Shown here: positions 8,158 through 17,332 of the stretch, piece by piece
How positions within the stretch are numbered: position 1 is the first letter of the stretch
Layout of the letters: each line of letters starts with the position of its first letter
DNA from: Magnetococcales bacterium
GTDB taxonomy: Bacteria; Pseudomonadota; Magnetococcia; Magnetococcales; Magnetaquicoccaceae
DNA: 32,742 bases
Assembly: GCA_015231755.1 (NCBI GenBank)
Contig: JADGAZ010000030.1
Location: 1 to 32,742, forward strand
Direction: 5' to 3'
Made by a program: the position numbers and the translations under genes
Notes under the pieces: model-generated
What the model was told of the DNA's origin: nothing
Databases searched by the model: none
The model's input: the letters and a program-made list of their open reading frames with translations, nothing else

Positions 8158-8808
8158 ATGAAACGCGGGTTGGTGTTACCTTTGGCCTTGGCCGGGTTGC
8201 TGGCAGCGCCCACCGGAGCCATGGCCGATGGAGGACAGGGGGCGGCCGTGGGGGCATTGGGGGGGGCTTTGGTGGGCAGTTTGTCGGGGCCATCCAAGAA
8301 TCGGGTCGAAAACTCCTTGATCGGGGCATTTGCCGGGGGGTTGCTGGGTGCCGCCATTGCCAATGATCGGGATCGGCAAGGGCATGTGGTGGTCCATCAG
8401 GCCTTGGAATATGCTCCTTCGTATCAGACCACCACCTGGGTCCATCCGGAGACCCATGTCTCCTATGTGGTGGTGCCCCGACCGGCCCGAACCATCCATG
8501 GCCGTGTCTGTCGGGAGGTGGAAATCCAGGCCACCATCGATGCCAAACGGGAAACCCTCTCCGGCCTGAGCTGTCGGGATCGGTCCGGACAATGGCGTCT
8601 GGTGGATCGGGTGGAGGCCAGTCCGGTTCCCGCCCCCAGCGTGGTGGTGGCGCAGCCCGCTTCCAGCTACGTGGTGGTGGAGTCCCCGCCACCTGTGTAC
8701 TATCCGGCTCCGTTGGTCATCTACCGGGGATCGTCTCATCCGTATCGTTACGGCTATCCCCGTTATTATGACCGGGATTGGCGTGACCGGCACTGGCGCT
8801 ACCGCTAG
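8158..8808 (+). CDS. Secreted glycine-zipper envelope protein
   Basis: The 216-residue protein has a Sec signal peptide (KRGLVLPLALAGLLAAP...AMA, cleavage near residue 23), then a glycine-zipper pair (GAAVGALGGALVGSL and IGAFAGGLLGAAIA) of the kind found in 17-kDa surface antigens and envelope two-helix hairpins. A middle domain contains two cysteines (GRVCREVE and GLSCRDRSG), possibly a disulphide, and the C-terminus is rich in Tyr, Arg, Pro and Val (YRYGYPRYYDRDWRDRHWRYR-like). AGGAG lies 8 bases upstream of ATG 8158. Role unknown; probably periplasmic or outer-membrane associated. It is a single gene closed by a strong terminator. Confidence 0.8.
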   Translation: MKRGLVLPLALAGLLAAPTGAMADGGQGAAVGALGGALVGSLSGPSKNRVENSLIGAFAGGLLGAAIANDRDRQGHVVVHQALEYAPSYQTTTWVHPETHVSYVVVPRPARTIHGRVCREVEIQATIDAKRETLSGLSCRDRSGQWRLVDRVEASPVPAPSVVVAQPASSYVVVESPPPVYYPAPLVIYRGSSHPYRYGYPRYYDRDWRDRHWRYR

Positions 8809-8840
8809 CACGGTCCGGAAATCCCCTCGGTTCCCCTTGC

Positions 8841-8879
8841 CGCGCTCCACCGTAAGATGGTGGGGAGCGGTTTTTTTTT
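8841..8879 (+). terminator. Rho-independent terminator of the glycine-zipper gene
   Basis: CGCTCC-ACC pairs with GGT-GG-GGAGCG (a two-base bulge) and is followed by nine T residues at 8871-8879, starting 33 bases after the stop codon. Confidence 0.85.
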
Positions 8880-8902
8880 GGCTTGTCCTGATCCGAAAAA
8901 CA

Positions 8903-8942
8903 AAACGCCCTTTCCCCGGCTACTCCGAAGGAAAGGGCGTTT
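8903..8942 (-). terminator. Rho-independent terminator of the yebC-tolA operon
   Basis: AAACGCCCTTTCC (8903-8915) and GGAAAGGGCGTTT (8930-8942) form a perfect 13-bp stem with a 14-base loop. Read on the minus strand, it is followed by a T-rich TTTTGTTTTTC tract. It lies about 30 bases past the tolA stop and separates this operon from the converging gene. Confidence 0.9.
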
Positions 8943-8972
8943 GTGTTTGAAAGACCGATTGGTGGGTGCGGA

Positions 8973-10151
8973 TTACAGTTCCGGTCGGAAACGAATCTCC
9001 AGTTCGCGACACTCCTGACATCCCGCGGGCGGGGAGTCCACGGATTCCGTCTTGGTGATGGCGCGCATCACCGACTCGTCATACAGCGGATTGCCCGAGG
9101 AGTGGGTCACCCGGGGATTGAGCAGGACACCATTCGGTCCCACCTGCACCACCACCGTCACCTCCAAAGCCGCCTCGCCACGCAATCCACCGGGCTTGCG
9201 CCAGTTGTCCCGCACCTTGTTGGTCACCCCGTGTTGCCAACGGGAGATGGCGAAGGACGAAACCGGTGGATCCGCGCTCGCGGCAGGCGTCGCAGCGGGA
9301 TGGGCTGCCGGTTCCGGGGAGGGTTTGCTCTCCTCGGCCTTGGCTTCACCCTTGGTCGGCGATGCCTTCTGATGCTTGGCGATCTCCTTGGCCAGATCCC
9401 ACTCTTCGGCTTTCTTTTCCGTCGGCTTTTCAGCCGGCTTTTCGACCGGTTTCTTCTCGGTTGATTTTTCGGAGGTCTTTTCAGACTTCTCCGTCGGTTT
9501 TTCCACCGGTTTTTCCGGCGGCTTCTTCTCCGCGGGTTTTTCCGGTGGTTTTTCAGCCGGTTTTTCCGGTGGTTTCTTCTCCACGGGTTTTTCCGGTGGT
9601 TTTTCAGCCGGTTTTTCCGGCGGCTTCTTCTCCACGGGTTTTTCGACCGGTTTTTCCGGTGGTTTCTTCTCCACGGGTTTTTCAGCCGGTTTTTCCGGTG
9701 GTTTCTTCTCCACGGGTTTCTCCACCGGTTTTTCCGGTGGTTTGGGGGGCTCCACGGGAGGCGGTTCCGGCTTTTTGGGTGTGGGTTTTTCCGGCTCCTT
9801 GGGCGGAGGCGGCGTCTCCTTGGGAGGCGGCGGAGTCTCCTTGGGCGGAGGCGGAACCGGTGGCGTCTCTTTGGGCGGCGGCGGGAGCGGCGGAGTCTCC
9901 TTGGGTGGAGGCGGAGCCGGAGGAGCCTCCTTGGGCGTGGCCGGCGGCTTGGGGGGGGTCTCCTTGGGGGGGTGAGCCTTGGGAGCCTCCTTGGGGGCGC
10001 TCGGCATTTTTTTGGGTGGCATCTCCACCAGGGCCACGGCGAACACCGGTTGCGGCGGCAGTGGCGGTTGCGTGAAGGGCACCACGAAGAACAGCGCCGC
10101 AATCAATAGATGGAGCGCAACCGAAAGCAGCAGGGTGGTACGAGAGGGCAT
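8973..10151 (-). CDS. tolA: TolA-like energy transducer with long Pro/Lys/Glu linker
   Basis: The 392-residue protein has an N-terminal inner-membrane anchor (about residues 6-26, TLLLSVALHLLIAALFF), a very long low-complexity linker, and a C-terminal TolA/TonB-type domain (about 300-392: ISRWQHGVTNKVRDNWR, then LEVTVVVQVGPNGVLLNPRV, SGNPLYDESVMRAI). TolA spans the periplasm and uses the TolQ-TolR proton motor to act on TolB-Pal during outer-membrane constriction. The linker is PPKE repeats then EKP repeats, more like TonB than the Ala-rich helix of E. coli TolA. Position after tolQ-tolR and ybgC supports tolA. A CxxC (CQEC) sits where a proline-rich stretch is more usual. tolB and pal do not follow. 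Confidence 0.85.
   Translation of the reverse strand: MPSRTTLLLSVALHLLIAALFFVVPFTQPPLPPQPVFAVALVEMPPKKMPSAPKEAPKAHPPKETPPKPPATPKEAPPAPPPPKETPPLPPPPKETPPVPPPPKETPPPPKETPPPPKEPEKPTPKKPEPPPVEPPKPPEKPVEKPVEKKPPEKPAEKPVEKKPPEKPVEKPVEKKPPEKPAEKPPEKPVEKKPPEKPAEKPPEKPAEKKPPEKPVEKPTEKSEKTSEKSTEKKPVEKPAEKPTEKKAEEWDLAKEIAKHQKASPTKGEAKAEESKPSPEPAAHPAATPAASADPPVSSFAISRWQHGVTNKVRDNWRKPGGLRGEAALEVTVVVQVGPNGVLLNPRVTHSSGNPLYDESVMRAITKTESVDSPPAGCQECRELEIRFRPEL
9415..10000 (-). repeat. Tandem low-complexity repeats encoding the TolA linker
   Basis: Two blocks are visible. About 9780-10000 encodes repeated PPKETP/PPPPKE units. About 9415-9780 encodes EKP-(V/A)-EKK-P-P units, with near-identical copies of CCGGTGGTTTCTTCTCCAC on the plus strand. 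Units are in-frame multiples of three, so recombination would change linker length only. Confidence 0.9.
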
Positions 10152-10154
10152 CGG

Positions 10155-10583
10155 TCAACCAGGGGGTGGTTCGGTGATCAGACCGACGCGGTCCACGCCG
10201 GCCAACTGCAACTGGGACATCACCGCCATGATCGAACCATACGCGGCATTGCGATCCCCGCGCACGTAGACCGGAAAATTGGGATTGTTCTGGCGAATCG
10301 CCCGGATCTTGTCCACCATTTCGGTGACGGTGACGGCCCGGTCTTCGATATAGGTCGAACCATTGGCCGTCACGCTGATCACCAGAGGCTCGTTGTCCGT
10401 GCTCATGGCGCTGGCTTCGGAGTCGGGGAGGTTGACCTCCACCCCCTGGGTCAACAGCGGGGCGGTCACCATAAAGATCACCAGCAGCACCAACATGATG
10501 TCCACCATGGGGGTGACGTTGATGTCGCTCATGGCCTGGAGTCGGTCAGACCCCTGGTTGTTCATGCTGGATCCCATGGCCAT
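10155..10583 (-). CDS. tolR: TolR, proton-channel subunit of the Tol motor
   Basis: The 142-residue protein has the ExbD/TolR layout: short cytoplasmic N-terminus, one membrane helix (NVTPMVDIMLVLLVIFMVTAP) with the essential Asp (D28), and a periplasmic domain ending in LAGVDRVGLITEP. TolR pairs with TolQ to form the proton-driven motor energising TolA. Its ATG shares one base with the tolQ stop (TGATG) and tolA begins three bases after its stop. ExbD is the close alternative; the ybgC-tolQ-tolR-tolA order decides for TolR. Confidence 0.93.
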   Translation of the reverse strand: MAMGSSMNNQGSDRLQAMSDINVTPMVDIMLVLLVIFMVTAPLLTQGVEVNLPDSEASAMSTDNEPLVISVTANGSTYIEDRAVTVTEMVDKIRAIRQNNPNFPVYVRGDRNAAYGSIMAVMSQLQLAGVDRVGLITEPPPG

Positions 10584-11284
10584 CAGGGTTGACTCCCGCG
10601 ACGGGAGGATTGCCGTTCCAGAATGTTGAGGAACTCAGAGCCGAAGTTGTCCATTTTCTGATGCTGTCTGCGCAGATCGGCGGCGTATTTGTTGTAGGCG
10701 ATCACCGCCGGGATGGCGGCCACCAGTCCCATGGCCGTGGCGATCAAGGCTTCGGCGATGCCCGGGGCGACCATGGTCAAGGTGGTGGATTTGGCCCCGG
10801 CCAGACCTAAAAAGGAGTTCATGATGCCCCACACCGTGCCGAACAGGCCGATGAACGGACAGATGGAACCCACCGTGGCCAGAAAGGTCAAGCCCCGACC
10901 CAGATTGTCCACTTCCCGGTTCAAAGAGACGGTCATGGCCCGGCGCACATTGGTGAACAGATCCCCCACCTCGCTGACCCGGGTGCCATTGCTTTCCCAG
11001 CGTTTCCACTCCCGGAAGCCGGTCACGAACACCGTGACGATGGGGCTTTCCGGCCACTCCTGGGCAGCGGTCTGATAGAGTTTGGCCACGCTGCCGCCAC
11101 TCCAGAAACGCTCCTCGAACTCGGCGGCGTCCTTGGTGACGCGACGGAAACGGCGCCACTTGTCGATGATGATGGCCCAGGAAACCACCGATGCGGCCAA
11201 CAGGGCCAACATCACCAGTTTCACCACCGGTCCGGCCTGGACCACCAGATCCCAAATGCTGTGAGAAGTCAGTGCTTGATTCAC
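10583..11284 (-). CDS. tolQ: TolQ, motor subunit of the Tol system
   Basis: The 233-residue protein has the MotA/TolQ/ExbB pattern of three membrane helices: one near residues 17-40 (VVKLVMLALLAASVVSWAI) and two after the cytoplasmic loop, in LATVGSICPFIGLFGTVWGI and IATAMGLVAAIPAVIAY. TolQ pentamers surround a TolR dimer and conduct protons. Translation starts at GTG 11284, which overlaps the ybgC stop by four bases (GTGA); no better ATG exists close by. ExbB is the paralogous alternative, disfavoured by context. Confidence 0.94.
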   Translation of the reverse strand: MNQALTSHSIWDLVVQAGPVVKLVMLALLAASVVSWAIIIDKWRRFRRVTKDAAEFEERFWSGGSVAKLYQTAAQEWPESPIVTVFVTGFREWKRWESNGTRVSEVGDLFTNVRRAMTVSLNREVDNLGRGLTFLATVGSICPFIGLFGTVWGIMNSFLGLAGAKSTTLTMVAPGIAEALIATAMGLVAAIPAVIAYNKYAADLRRQHQKMDNFGSEFLNILERQSSRRGSQP

Positions 11285-11739
11285 GGTTGTTCATCCAAAG
11301 GAGGTTGCAGCCGGTTCAGGATATCCGCAGGGATGCGAACCGGCTTGAAATCACGACTCAACATGGCAATGCGCACTTTGGCCCGAATCAGCGGCGCTGC
11401 GTCGTCCGCCGGGTTGCTTCGGGTGATGGTTTGTGCGAGCGTCAGGCTGACACGCTTGGTCTGTTCCAATATTACCGAAACATTGAGCAGGTCGTCCAGT
11501 CGCGCAGAGGCCAGGAAGTCAATTTCCATGTTGGCCACCGCGAAAAGCAACCCGCGCTCCTGGAGCAGCGCCTGCTGCTCGAATCCCAGATCCCGCAGCC
11601 ATTCGGTGCGGGCCCGTTCCATGAATTTAAGATATTCCGCATGATAGACCACGCCACCGGCGTCGGTATTTTCATAATAGACCCGGGCGGACCAGTGGAA
11701 GGCCCCGGTATTCAGGGTCGTATTCAGGGTCGTGTTCAT
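11281..11739 (-). CDS. ybgC: YbgC acyl-CoA thioesterase of the tol cluster
   Basis: The 152-residue hotdog-fold protein carries the 4-hydroxybenzoyl-CoA thioesterase-type motif [19 protein letters not shown] with the catalytic Asp (D26), then [13 protein letters not shown]. YbgC hydrolyses acyl-CoA in the cytoplasm and is linked with phospholipid synthesis; it is usually the first gene of tol-pal operons, as here. The ATG overlaps the ruvB stop by four bases. The extreme N-terminus is a NTTL-NTTL duplication produced by a 12-bp tandem repeat, an odd addition before the conserved fold. Confidence 0.93.
   Translation of the reverse strand: MNTTLNTTLNTGAFHWSARVYYENTDAGGVVYHAEYLKFMERARTEWLRDLGFEQQALLQERGLLFAVANMEIDFLASARLDDLLNVSVILEQTKRVSLTLAQTITRSNPADDAAPLIRAKVRIAMLSRDFKPVRIPADILNRLQPPLDEQP
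11708..11731 (-). repeat. 12-bp tandem duplication at the ybgC start
   Basis: Two perfect copies of GTATTCAGGGTC (plus strand) adjoin a partial third that contains the start codon. They encode the repeated NTTL residues. Copy-number change would be in frame and would move the fold relative to the coupled start. Confidence 0.85.
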
Positions 11740-12767
11740 GGCAACACCCTTTGCCAGTCGGAAGGGGTGGCGCGTCCCAGATGGCGGAAGGCCGTCGGTG
11801 TGGCGCGTCGTCCCCGGGGGGTGCGGTCCAGCAGACCCTGTTGTACCAAAAAGGGTTCGATCACCTCTTCGATGGCGTCCCGGGTCTCTCCCAGGGCCGC
11901 CGACAGGGTGTCGAGTCCCACCGGACCCCCGCCGAACTTGTCGATGATGGTCAACAGCAAACGCCGGTCCATGGCGTCCAATCCGTGGGGATCCACCTCC
12001 AATTGGGTCAGGGCCGTATCCGCCACCATCGCGTCGATGCGTATGGCTCCGCTCACCTCGGCAAAGTCCCGCACCCGTTTGAGCAGCCGGTTGGCGATGC
12101 GGGGGGTTCCTCTGGCCCGGGTGGCGATCTCCCGGGCTCCGGAGGGGAGCAGGGGAATGGCCAATAATTTGGCGGAACGTTGCAATATTTGAGCCAGCTC
12201 GTCCGGGGAGTAGAACTCCATCCGCGCCAGAATGCCGAATCGGTCCCGCAACGGATTGGTCAGCAGCCCGGCGCGGGTGGTGGCCCCCACCAGGGTGAAG
12301 GGGGGCAGATCGATCTTGATGGAACGGGCCGAAGGGCCTTCGCCGATCATGATGTCCAGTTGGAAATCCTCCATGGCCGGATAGAGAATCTCCTCTATGG
12401 CCGGACTCAAACGGTGGATTTCGTCCACGAACAGCACATCCCCCCGGTCCAGGTTGGTCAGCAGGGCGGCCAGATCCCCGGCCCGCTCCACGATGGGGCC
12501 GGAGGTGGTCTTGAGTCCGGTTTCCATTTCGGCGGCGATGATGCGGGCCATGGTGGTCTTGCCCAGTCCCGGCGGACCGTGCAGCAGCAGATGATCCAGA
12601 GTCTCGCCACGCTGTCTGGCGGCGCGGATGAATACCTCCAGATTGCTTTTCAGCCCCTCCTGTCCGACGAATTCCGCCAGACGGGGGGGACGCAATCCGG
12701 CGGGTTCCCGTTTGTCCTCCTCGCTGGTCGGCTCCGGGGCGATCAGGCGGATATTCTCGGGAATCAT
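11736..12767 (-). CDS. ruvB: RuvB, Holliday junction branch-migration helicase
   Basis: The 343-residue AAA+ ATPase has RuvB's N-terminal [10 protein letters not shown], Walker A GPPGLGKT (64-71), Walker [10 protein letters not shown], sensor region [11 protein letters not shown] and a C-terminal winged-helix domain ([20 protein letters not shown]). Two RuvB hexamers flank a RuvA-bound four-way junction and pump DNA through it. Length and order are standard. The ATG overlaps the ruvA stop by four bases. Confidence 0.97.
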   Translation of the reverse strand: MIPENIRLIAPEPTSEEDKREPAGLRPPRLAEFVGQEGLKSNLEVFIRAARQRGETLDHLLLHGPPGLGKTTMARIIAAEMETGLKTTSGPIVERAGDLAALLTNLDRGDVLFVDEIHRLSPAIEEILYPAMEDFQLDIMIGEGPSARSIKIDLPPFTLVGATTRAGLLTNPLRDRFGILARMEFYSPDELAQILQRSAKLLAIPLLPSGAREIATRARGTPRIANRLLKRVRDFAEVSGAIRIDAMVADTALTQLEVDPHGLDAMDRRLLLTIIDKFGGGPVGLDTLSAALGETRDAIEEVIEPFLVQQGLLDRTPRGRRATPTAFRHLGRATPSDWQRVLP

Positions 12768-13414
12768 CGGGACAGGATCTTCAAGGCGGCACGCAGGGCC
12801 ACAGCCGGATCCGCCAGTTCAGGGGCGGTCAGACCCCGCAACACCCGTTCCGCGTCCAGGGGGCGGTAGCCCAGATTGACCAGGGCTGCCACCAGATCCT
12901 GACGCAGGGCCGAGGTGCTCTGGACCGGGGTGGCGGCGGGGAGCGGGGTGGCGATTGGCGCGCTGCTGTCGTCCGCGGGAGGAGGCAGGGGGTCGGGTGT
13001 GGCCGGGGGCAGGGCGGGGAGTCGGTCTTTCAGCTCCACCACCAGCCGCATGGCGATCCGTTTGCCCACCCCGGGGATGCGCGCCAAAAGATTGGCATCT
13101 TCCCGGACCACGGCGGTGATCAGTTCTTCGGGGGTAAAGGTGGAAAGGGCGGCCATGGCCAGTTTGGCGCCGATGCCGGTGACGGAGTTCAACACCACGA
13201 ACACCTCCCGTTCGGCGGGGGTGGCGAAACCCTGCAATAAGAAGGCGTCCTCCCGTACATGGGTCACGGTGAGCAGTCGCACCGCCTCGCCGATGGCGGG
13301 GAGTCGCTCGAAGGTGGACAGGGGAATGAACACCCGATAGCCCACCCCTCCCACATCCACCACCACCTGATGGGGTTCTTTTTCCGCCAGGATGCCCCGC
13401 AGATGGGCGATCAT
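12764..13414 (-). CDS. ruvA: RuvA, Holliday junction recognition subunit
   Basis: The 216-residue protein starts [20 protein letters not shown], the OB-fold domain I. Domain II has helix-hairpin-helix motifs ([14 protein letters not shown] and [16 protein letters not shown]). A Pro/Ala-rich flexible linker and the small RuvB-binding domain III ([18 protein letters not shown]) follow. The linker ([15 protein letters not shown]) is longer and richer in proline than in E. coli. ATG 13414 overlaps the ruvC stop by four bases; upstream in-frame extension lacks family similarity. Confidence 0.96.
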   Translation of the reverse strand: MIAHLRGILAEKEPHQVVVDVGGVGYRVFIPLSTFERLPAIGEAVRLLTVTHVREDAFLLQGFATPAEREVFVVLNSVTGIGAKLAMAALSTFTPEELITAVVREDANLLARIPGVGKRIAMRLVVELKDRLPALPPATPDPLPPPADDSSAPIATPLPAATPVQSTSALRQDLVAALVNLGYRPLDAERVLRGLTAPELADPAVALRAALKILSR

Positions 13415-13917
13415 GAAACTGCACGCTTGGCCAGCCGGGCGGCGAGCCCGGAGGCGCATTGCAGATGGCATAAGGCTCCGGCCAGGGCGTCGGCTGCATC
13501 CTGGGGGGGGGCGGCGGGCAGGGACAGGAGCATCTTGACCATGGCCTGCACCTGACTCTTTTCCGCCCGCCCGTATCCCACCACCGCCTGTTTGATCTGC
13601 AAGGCGGTGTATTCAAAGACTTCAAGCCCCTGGGCGTTGGCCGCCACGATGGCCGAGCCTCGGGCCTGGCCCAGTTTGAGGGCGCTTTGCACGTTCATCG
13701 AGACGAAAATCTCCTCCACCGTGACCACTTCGGGACGATGTGCGTGGATTGCCGCCGTCAACCCGGTGAAGATCTGTCCCAACCGTTGGGGCAGGGGCGT
13801 GTCGGGGGAGGTGCGGATGCAGCCGTGGGCCACATGGCCAAAACCCGAACCTTTCGACTCCACCACCCCCCACCCGGTGACCGTGGTGCCGGGATCGATG
13901 CCCAGAACGCGGGTCAT
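13411..13917 (-). CDS. ruvC: RuvC, Holliday junction resolvase
   Basis: The 168-residue RNase H-fold endonuclease has all expected acidic residues: Asp in LGIDPGT near the start, Glu in VTVEEIF, and the Asp pair in the DAADALA segment. It cuts four-way junctions symmetrically after RuvAB migration. The stop overlaps ruvA by four bases, and the start lies three bases after the yebC stop. Confidence 0.97.
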   Translation of the reverse strand: MTRVLGIDPGTTVTGWGVVESKGSGFGHVAHGCIRTSPDTPLPQRLGQIFTGLTAAIHAHRPEVVTVEEIFVSMNVQSALKLGQARGSAIVAANAQGLEVFEYTALQIKQAVVGYGRAEKSQVQAMVKMLLSLPAAPPQDAADALAGALCHLQCASGLAARLAKRAVS

Positions 13918-13920
13918 GGT

Positions 13921-14670
13921 TCAGCCGTTGCCCAGGCGTTCCATGATGTCGTCCGGGATGTCGAAGTTGGCGTAGACTTTTTGCACGTCGTCGTTGTCTT
14001 CGAGCATGTCGAGGAGTTTCAACAGGCTGGTGGCGCCCTTTTCATCCAGGGTGATGGTGTTCTGGGGACGCAGCGTCACTTCGGCGGAGACCGGATTGCT
14101 GAATCCGGCGGCGGCCAGGGCATCCCGCACGGTTTCAAAGTCTTCCGGAGCGGTGAGTACTTCGCATTCGCCGTTGTTGGCGATCATGTCTTCGGCGCCG
14201 GCCTCCAGGGCCGCTTCCATGAGTTTCTCTTCATCCGCGTCTTGGAACAGGATCTGTCCTTTTTTGTCGAACAGATAGGAGACGCATCCCGAAGACCCCA
14301 TGTTGCCGCCATACTTGTTGAAAATATGGCGCACGTCGGCCACGGTACGGTTGTTGTTGTCGGTCAAGGTATCGACGATGATCGCCACCCCGGAGGCGCC
14401 ATATCCTTCAAAGCGTACCTCCTTGAAGTCGGTCCCCTCCTCGGCGCCGGCGCCGCGTTTGATGGCCTTGTCCATGGTGTCTTTGGGCAGATTTTGCGCC
14501 CGCGCCGCCAGAATGGCCGCCCGCAGACGGGGATTGAAGGAGGGTTCAGCCCCGCCGATGCGGGCTGCGGTGGTGATCTCGCGGATCAGTTTGGTGAAGG
14601 CCTTGCCCCGCTTGACGTCTTGAGCGCCTTTGCGGATCTTGATGTTGGCCCATTTGCTGTGTCCCGCCAT
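13921..14670 (-). CDS. yebC: YebC/PmpR-family protein (translation factor or regulator)
   Basis: The 249-residue protein starts MAGHSKWANIKIRKGAQD, the invariant family N-terminus, and has the typical FEGYGASGVAIIVDTLTDNNNRT core and an acidic C-terminal part. The family is described both as transcriptional regulator and as a ribosome-associated factor that relieves stalling at proline runs. The latter role is notable because the same operon ends in tolA with its PPPP-rich linker. ATG 14670 has AGGAG nine bases upstream; the 21-codon upstream extension is not conserved. First gene of the eight-gene operon. Confidence 0.95.
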   Translation of the reverse strand: MAGHSKWANIKIRKGAQDVKRGKAFTKLIREITTAARIGGAEPSFNPRLRAAILAARAQNLPKDTMDKAIKRGAGAEEGTDFKEVRFEGYGASGVAIIVDTLTDNNNRTVADVRHIFNKYGGNMGSSGCVSYLFDKKGQILFQDADEEKLMEAALEAGAEDMIANNGECEVLTAPEDFETVRDALAAAGFSNPVSAEVTLRPQNTITLDEKGATSLLKLLDMLEDNDDVQKVYANFDIPDDIMERLGNG

Positions 14671-14826
14671 GGATGAAAACTCCTGAAACGAAAATTGCGA
14701 ATCGAGTGGGTCATGCGAAAAAGGATGATCCAAAAAAGGTTAGACAATTCCGACCAAGCCGTCCAGGCGTGACGCACCGGATCCGGGGGAAATCGTTGGA
14801 GGGGGAGATAAGTTTCTCCGGTGGGC

Positions 14827-14854
14827 TTGACTTTCCCTAACTTGGCAATAGAAT
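14827..14854 (+). promoter_or_regulatory. Candidate sigma-70 promoter of the chemoreceptor operon
   Basis: TTGACT (14827-14832) and TAGAAT (14849-14854) are 16 bases apart, about 70 bases before the chemoreceptor start. Both hexamers match five of six consensus bases. No similarly good promoter for yebC was found on the other strand of this 256-base gap. Confidence 0.6.
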
Positions 14855-14926
14855 CGGACATAAAAAGTGTTTTTTCCTTCGGGGCCGGGTTTGGGTCCCG
14901 ATTTTTGTGTCAGGGTCCGTGCGACA

Positions 14927-17332
14927 ATGAAGAGTCTGTTCGCCATAAAGGATTGGGGGTTGCGCACCACGATGATCGCCATGGTGGCGGCGCTGCTAGT
15001 GGCATCGTTGGCCGGTGGGGGATTGTTGATCTACAGCCTGCGGTCCACGGTGGGGGATTATACGGATATTCTTCAAGTTGTTGATCGTTTCAAGGACACC
15101 ACCCACCACATGAATACCCTGATGCTCCAGGCCCGCCGGAGCGAAAAGGATTTCCTGTTGAACCGGGAAGCCAAGGATGTGGAACGGCTGGTGCAGGTGA
15201 CCCAGGATCTGGAAAAAGAGGCCGGTCTGGCATGGGAGTTGGCCAACCATCCGGTGATCGCCGACGCCAAAGATCAGGGACATGCCCGGCGCATCCAGGA
15301 GATCGCGGTGCGTTACCGGGGCGCGTTTCTGGAGGTGGTCAAGGCCGTTCAGGTCAGCGGCGGGGATCACTCCGGGACGGTGGTGAATCCGAAAATCGAG
15401 GCCATGCGGGTCACGGTGCGGGAGATCGAGCCTTTGGTCGAGGAGATGTCGGAGCGGATCGAGGCGCGATCCCGTCAGATGCAAGAGCGAATCGGCGTCC
15501 GTTCCTCCCAGTGGATGCAGGCCGCCTTGTGGCTGTTCGGCGTGTTGAGTCTCGTGTCTTTGGGGTTTGCGGTATCGGGTGTGCGGCGGGTGTTGCGTCA
15601 GATCGGGGGTGAGCCGGTCGAGGTGAGTCATCTGGTGGCGCGGATCGCCGCCGGGGATTTGACCATCCGGGGAGGTGGTGTGGGTGGTGGCCTGTTGGGA
15701 GAGATCGAAACCATGGCCGCCCGGCTGCGGGACATGATCACCCTGATCCGGTTGCAAGGCATGTCCACGCTGCCGCCGGTGAGCGAGCAGATCGCCAAGG
15801 CCGTGGAGCGGTTGACCCTGGTGGCCGACGATGTGCGGTGCAGCACGGTGAATGCCCAGGAGAGCAACACCCGCCTGGAGAACCTGATCCGCGAACAGGT
15901 CAAGTCCGGAGCGGAATACATCGTCTTTTCCATGGCGGATATCGGTCAGGCGGTGGCCGAGCAGTCGAAGGCGGCCAGCACGGTCTCCTGCGCTGCCGAG
16001 GAGGGGAGCGCCAATACCACCACCCTGGCGGCAGCCGCCGAGCAGATCAGCGTCAATGTGGGGGAGGTGAACCACAGTTTGCAGGAAGTGGGTCTCATGA
16101 TCGATAACGTGGCATCGAGCATGGCCCGCATGACCCGCAGCCAGGAGGCGGTGCGGGAGCGTTGCCGCATTGCCGACGCCGAGGCCAGCCGCGCCACCTC
16201 CCGGGCGCAAAACGGCCATCAGGTGATGGAACAGCTCACCCTTTCCGCCGAGCAGATCGGGCAGATCGTGCAAACCATCAACCACATTGCCGAGCAGACC
16301 AACATGCTCGCCTTGAACGCCTCCATCGAGGCGGCGGGAGCCGGAGACGCGGGCAAAGGTTTCGCGGTGGTGGCCAACGAGGTCAAGGCCCTGGCCCGGC
16401 AGACCGCCGAAGCCACCGAGGATATCGGCAATCGCATCTACGAAATTCAAGGTCACGCCCACGAGGCGGCCAGAACCGTGGAGGCGATCACCACGGCCAT
16501 CGAGCGACTCGCGGAGGTCAACCGGGAGATCGTCACCGCCGCCGACGAGCAATCCCTGGCGGCCAACGAGATTGCCGCTTCCATGGACGGAGTGACCCGT
16601 GCGGCGGCGGTGGTGATGCACGGGTCGGAAGAACTGGGGGCTTCGGTCAACGAGATCGCCCGGACTGCCAACGAGCTGGGCAACGGCTCCCGGGAGTTGG
16701 CCGCCACGGCCACGATGATGGCCGCCTCCATCGAGCAGACCGCCACCCAGGCGGGTCAATCCAACACCCTGGCCCAGGCGATGTTGTCCACCGTGGGTCA
16801 GACCGTGCAGGCCTCCCAGTCGATGCGGGAGAACATGGAGCAGACCCGTTCCGCCTCCCATCGTCTCGAAGCCACGGCCCATACCATCACCTTGCTGATC
16901 GACGCCTTGAGCAGCGTTTCCGACCGTCTGCATGCGGTTCAGGCCAACTTGAACACCGGAGCGGCCCCTTTCGACATGCTGCGGGTCAAGACCGCCCATC
17001 TGGAATGGCTGCGCAAGCTGGAAGCCATGATCAACGGCGAGGGGGTGATGAGTCCCGAGGAGGCCTGCGACGTGAAAGGGTGTCAACTGGGCCAATGGTT
17101 CTACGCGCCGGAAGGGGGCGGACGTTTTTCCACCCTGTCCGCCTATGACACGGTGGATGTGGCCCATCGGGCGGTCCACGAATTGGCCGCTTCCATCATT
17201 CGCTCCCATGGGGAGGGCAAGCCGGTGCAGGGGGAATTGCAGCGGTTCAACCGATTGCGCGACCAGTTGTTCATTGAACTGGATGGCCTTTACATCGAGG
17301 CGGCGCGGGAGTGGGACGGGGATGAGTCATGA
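14927..17332 (+). CDS. Methyl-accepting chemotaxis protein with C-terminal CZB domain
   Basis: The 801-residue receptor has TM1 (about 12-38, [21 protein letters not shown]), a periplasmic helical sensor (40-190), TM2 (194-216, [20 protein letters not shown]), a HAMP region (about 216-270), and a signalling coiled coil with the conserved tip near residue 459 ([23 protein letters not shown]). A C-terminal chemoreceptor zinc-binding domain (about 681-790) has [17 protein letters not shown] and VAHRAVHEL as predicted zinc ligands. CZB domains sense zinc or hypochlorous acid in the cytoplasm. A coiled-coil segment rich in Met/Gln follows HAMP. ATG 14927 directly precedes TM1; its ribosome site is weak. 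It overlaps the next gene by four bases. Confidence 0.93.
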   Translation: MKSLFAIKDWGLRTTMIAMVAALLVASLAGGGLLIYSLRSTVGDYTDILQVVDRFKDTTHHMNTLMLQARRSEKDFLLNREAKDVERLVQVTQDLEKEAGLAWELANHPVIADAKDQGHARRIQEIAVRYRGAFLEVVKAVQVSGGDHSGTVVNPKIEAMRVTVREIEPLVEEMSERIEARSRQMQERIGVRSSQWMQAALWLFGVLSLVSLGFAVSGVRRVLRQIGGEPVEVSHLVARIAAGDLTIRGGGVGGGLLGEIETMAARLRDMITLIRLQGMSTLPPVSEQIAKAVERLTLVADDVRCSTVNAQESNTRLENLIREQVKSGAEYIVFSMADIGQAVAEQSKAASTVSCAAEEGSANTTTLAAAAEQISVNVGEVNHSLQEVGLMIDNVASSMARMTRSQEAVRERCRIADAEASRATSRAQNGHQVMEQLTLSAEQIGQIVQTINHIAEQTNMLALNASIEAAGAGDAGKGFAVVANEVKALARQTAEATEDIGNRIYEIQGHAHEAARTVEAITTAIERLAEVNREIVTAADEQSLAANEIAASMDGVTRAAAVVMHGSEELGASVNEIARTANELGNGSRELAATATMMAASIEQTATQAGQSNTLAQAMLSTVGQTVQASQSMRENMEQTRSASHRLEATAHTITLLIDALSSVSDRLHAVQANLNTGAAPFDMLRVKTAHLEWLRKLEAMINGEGVMSPEEACDVKGCQLGQWFYAPEGGGRFSTLSAYDTVDVAHRAVHELAASIIRSHGEGKPVQGELQRFNRLRDQLFIELDGLYIEAAREWDGDES

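Noticed and set aside
9376-9975. A Gly/Phe/Ser repeat protein on the plus strand, silk- or nucleoporin-like in look
   Set aside because: It is the exact antisense of the TolA linker repeats; the tolQRA context supports the minus-strand reading.
9415-10000. CRISPR-like regular repeats
   Set aside because: The repeats are in-frame coding units without unique spacers of constant length and lie inside tolA.
14996-17209. A 737-codon open frame antisense to the chemoreceptor
   Set aside because: The real plus-strand gene has clear membrane, HAMP, signalling and CZB motifs. The antisense product is Gly/His-rich shadow.
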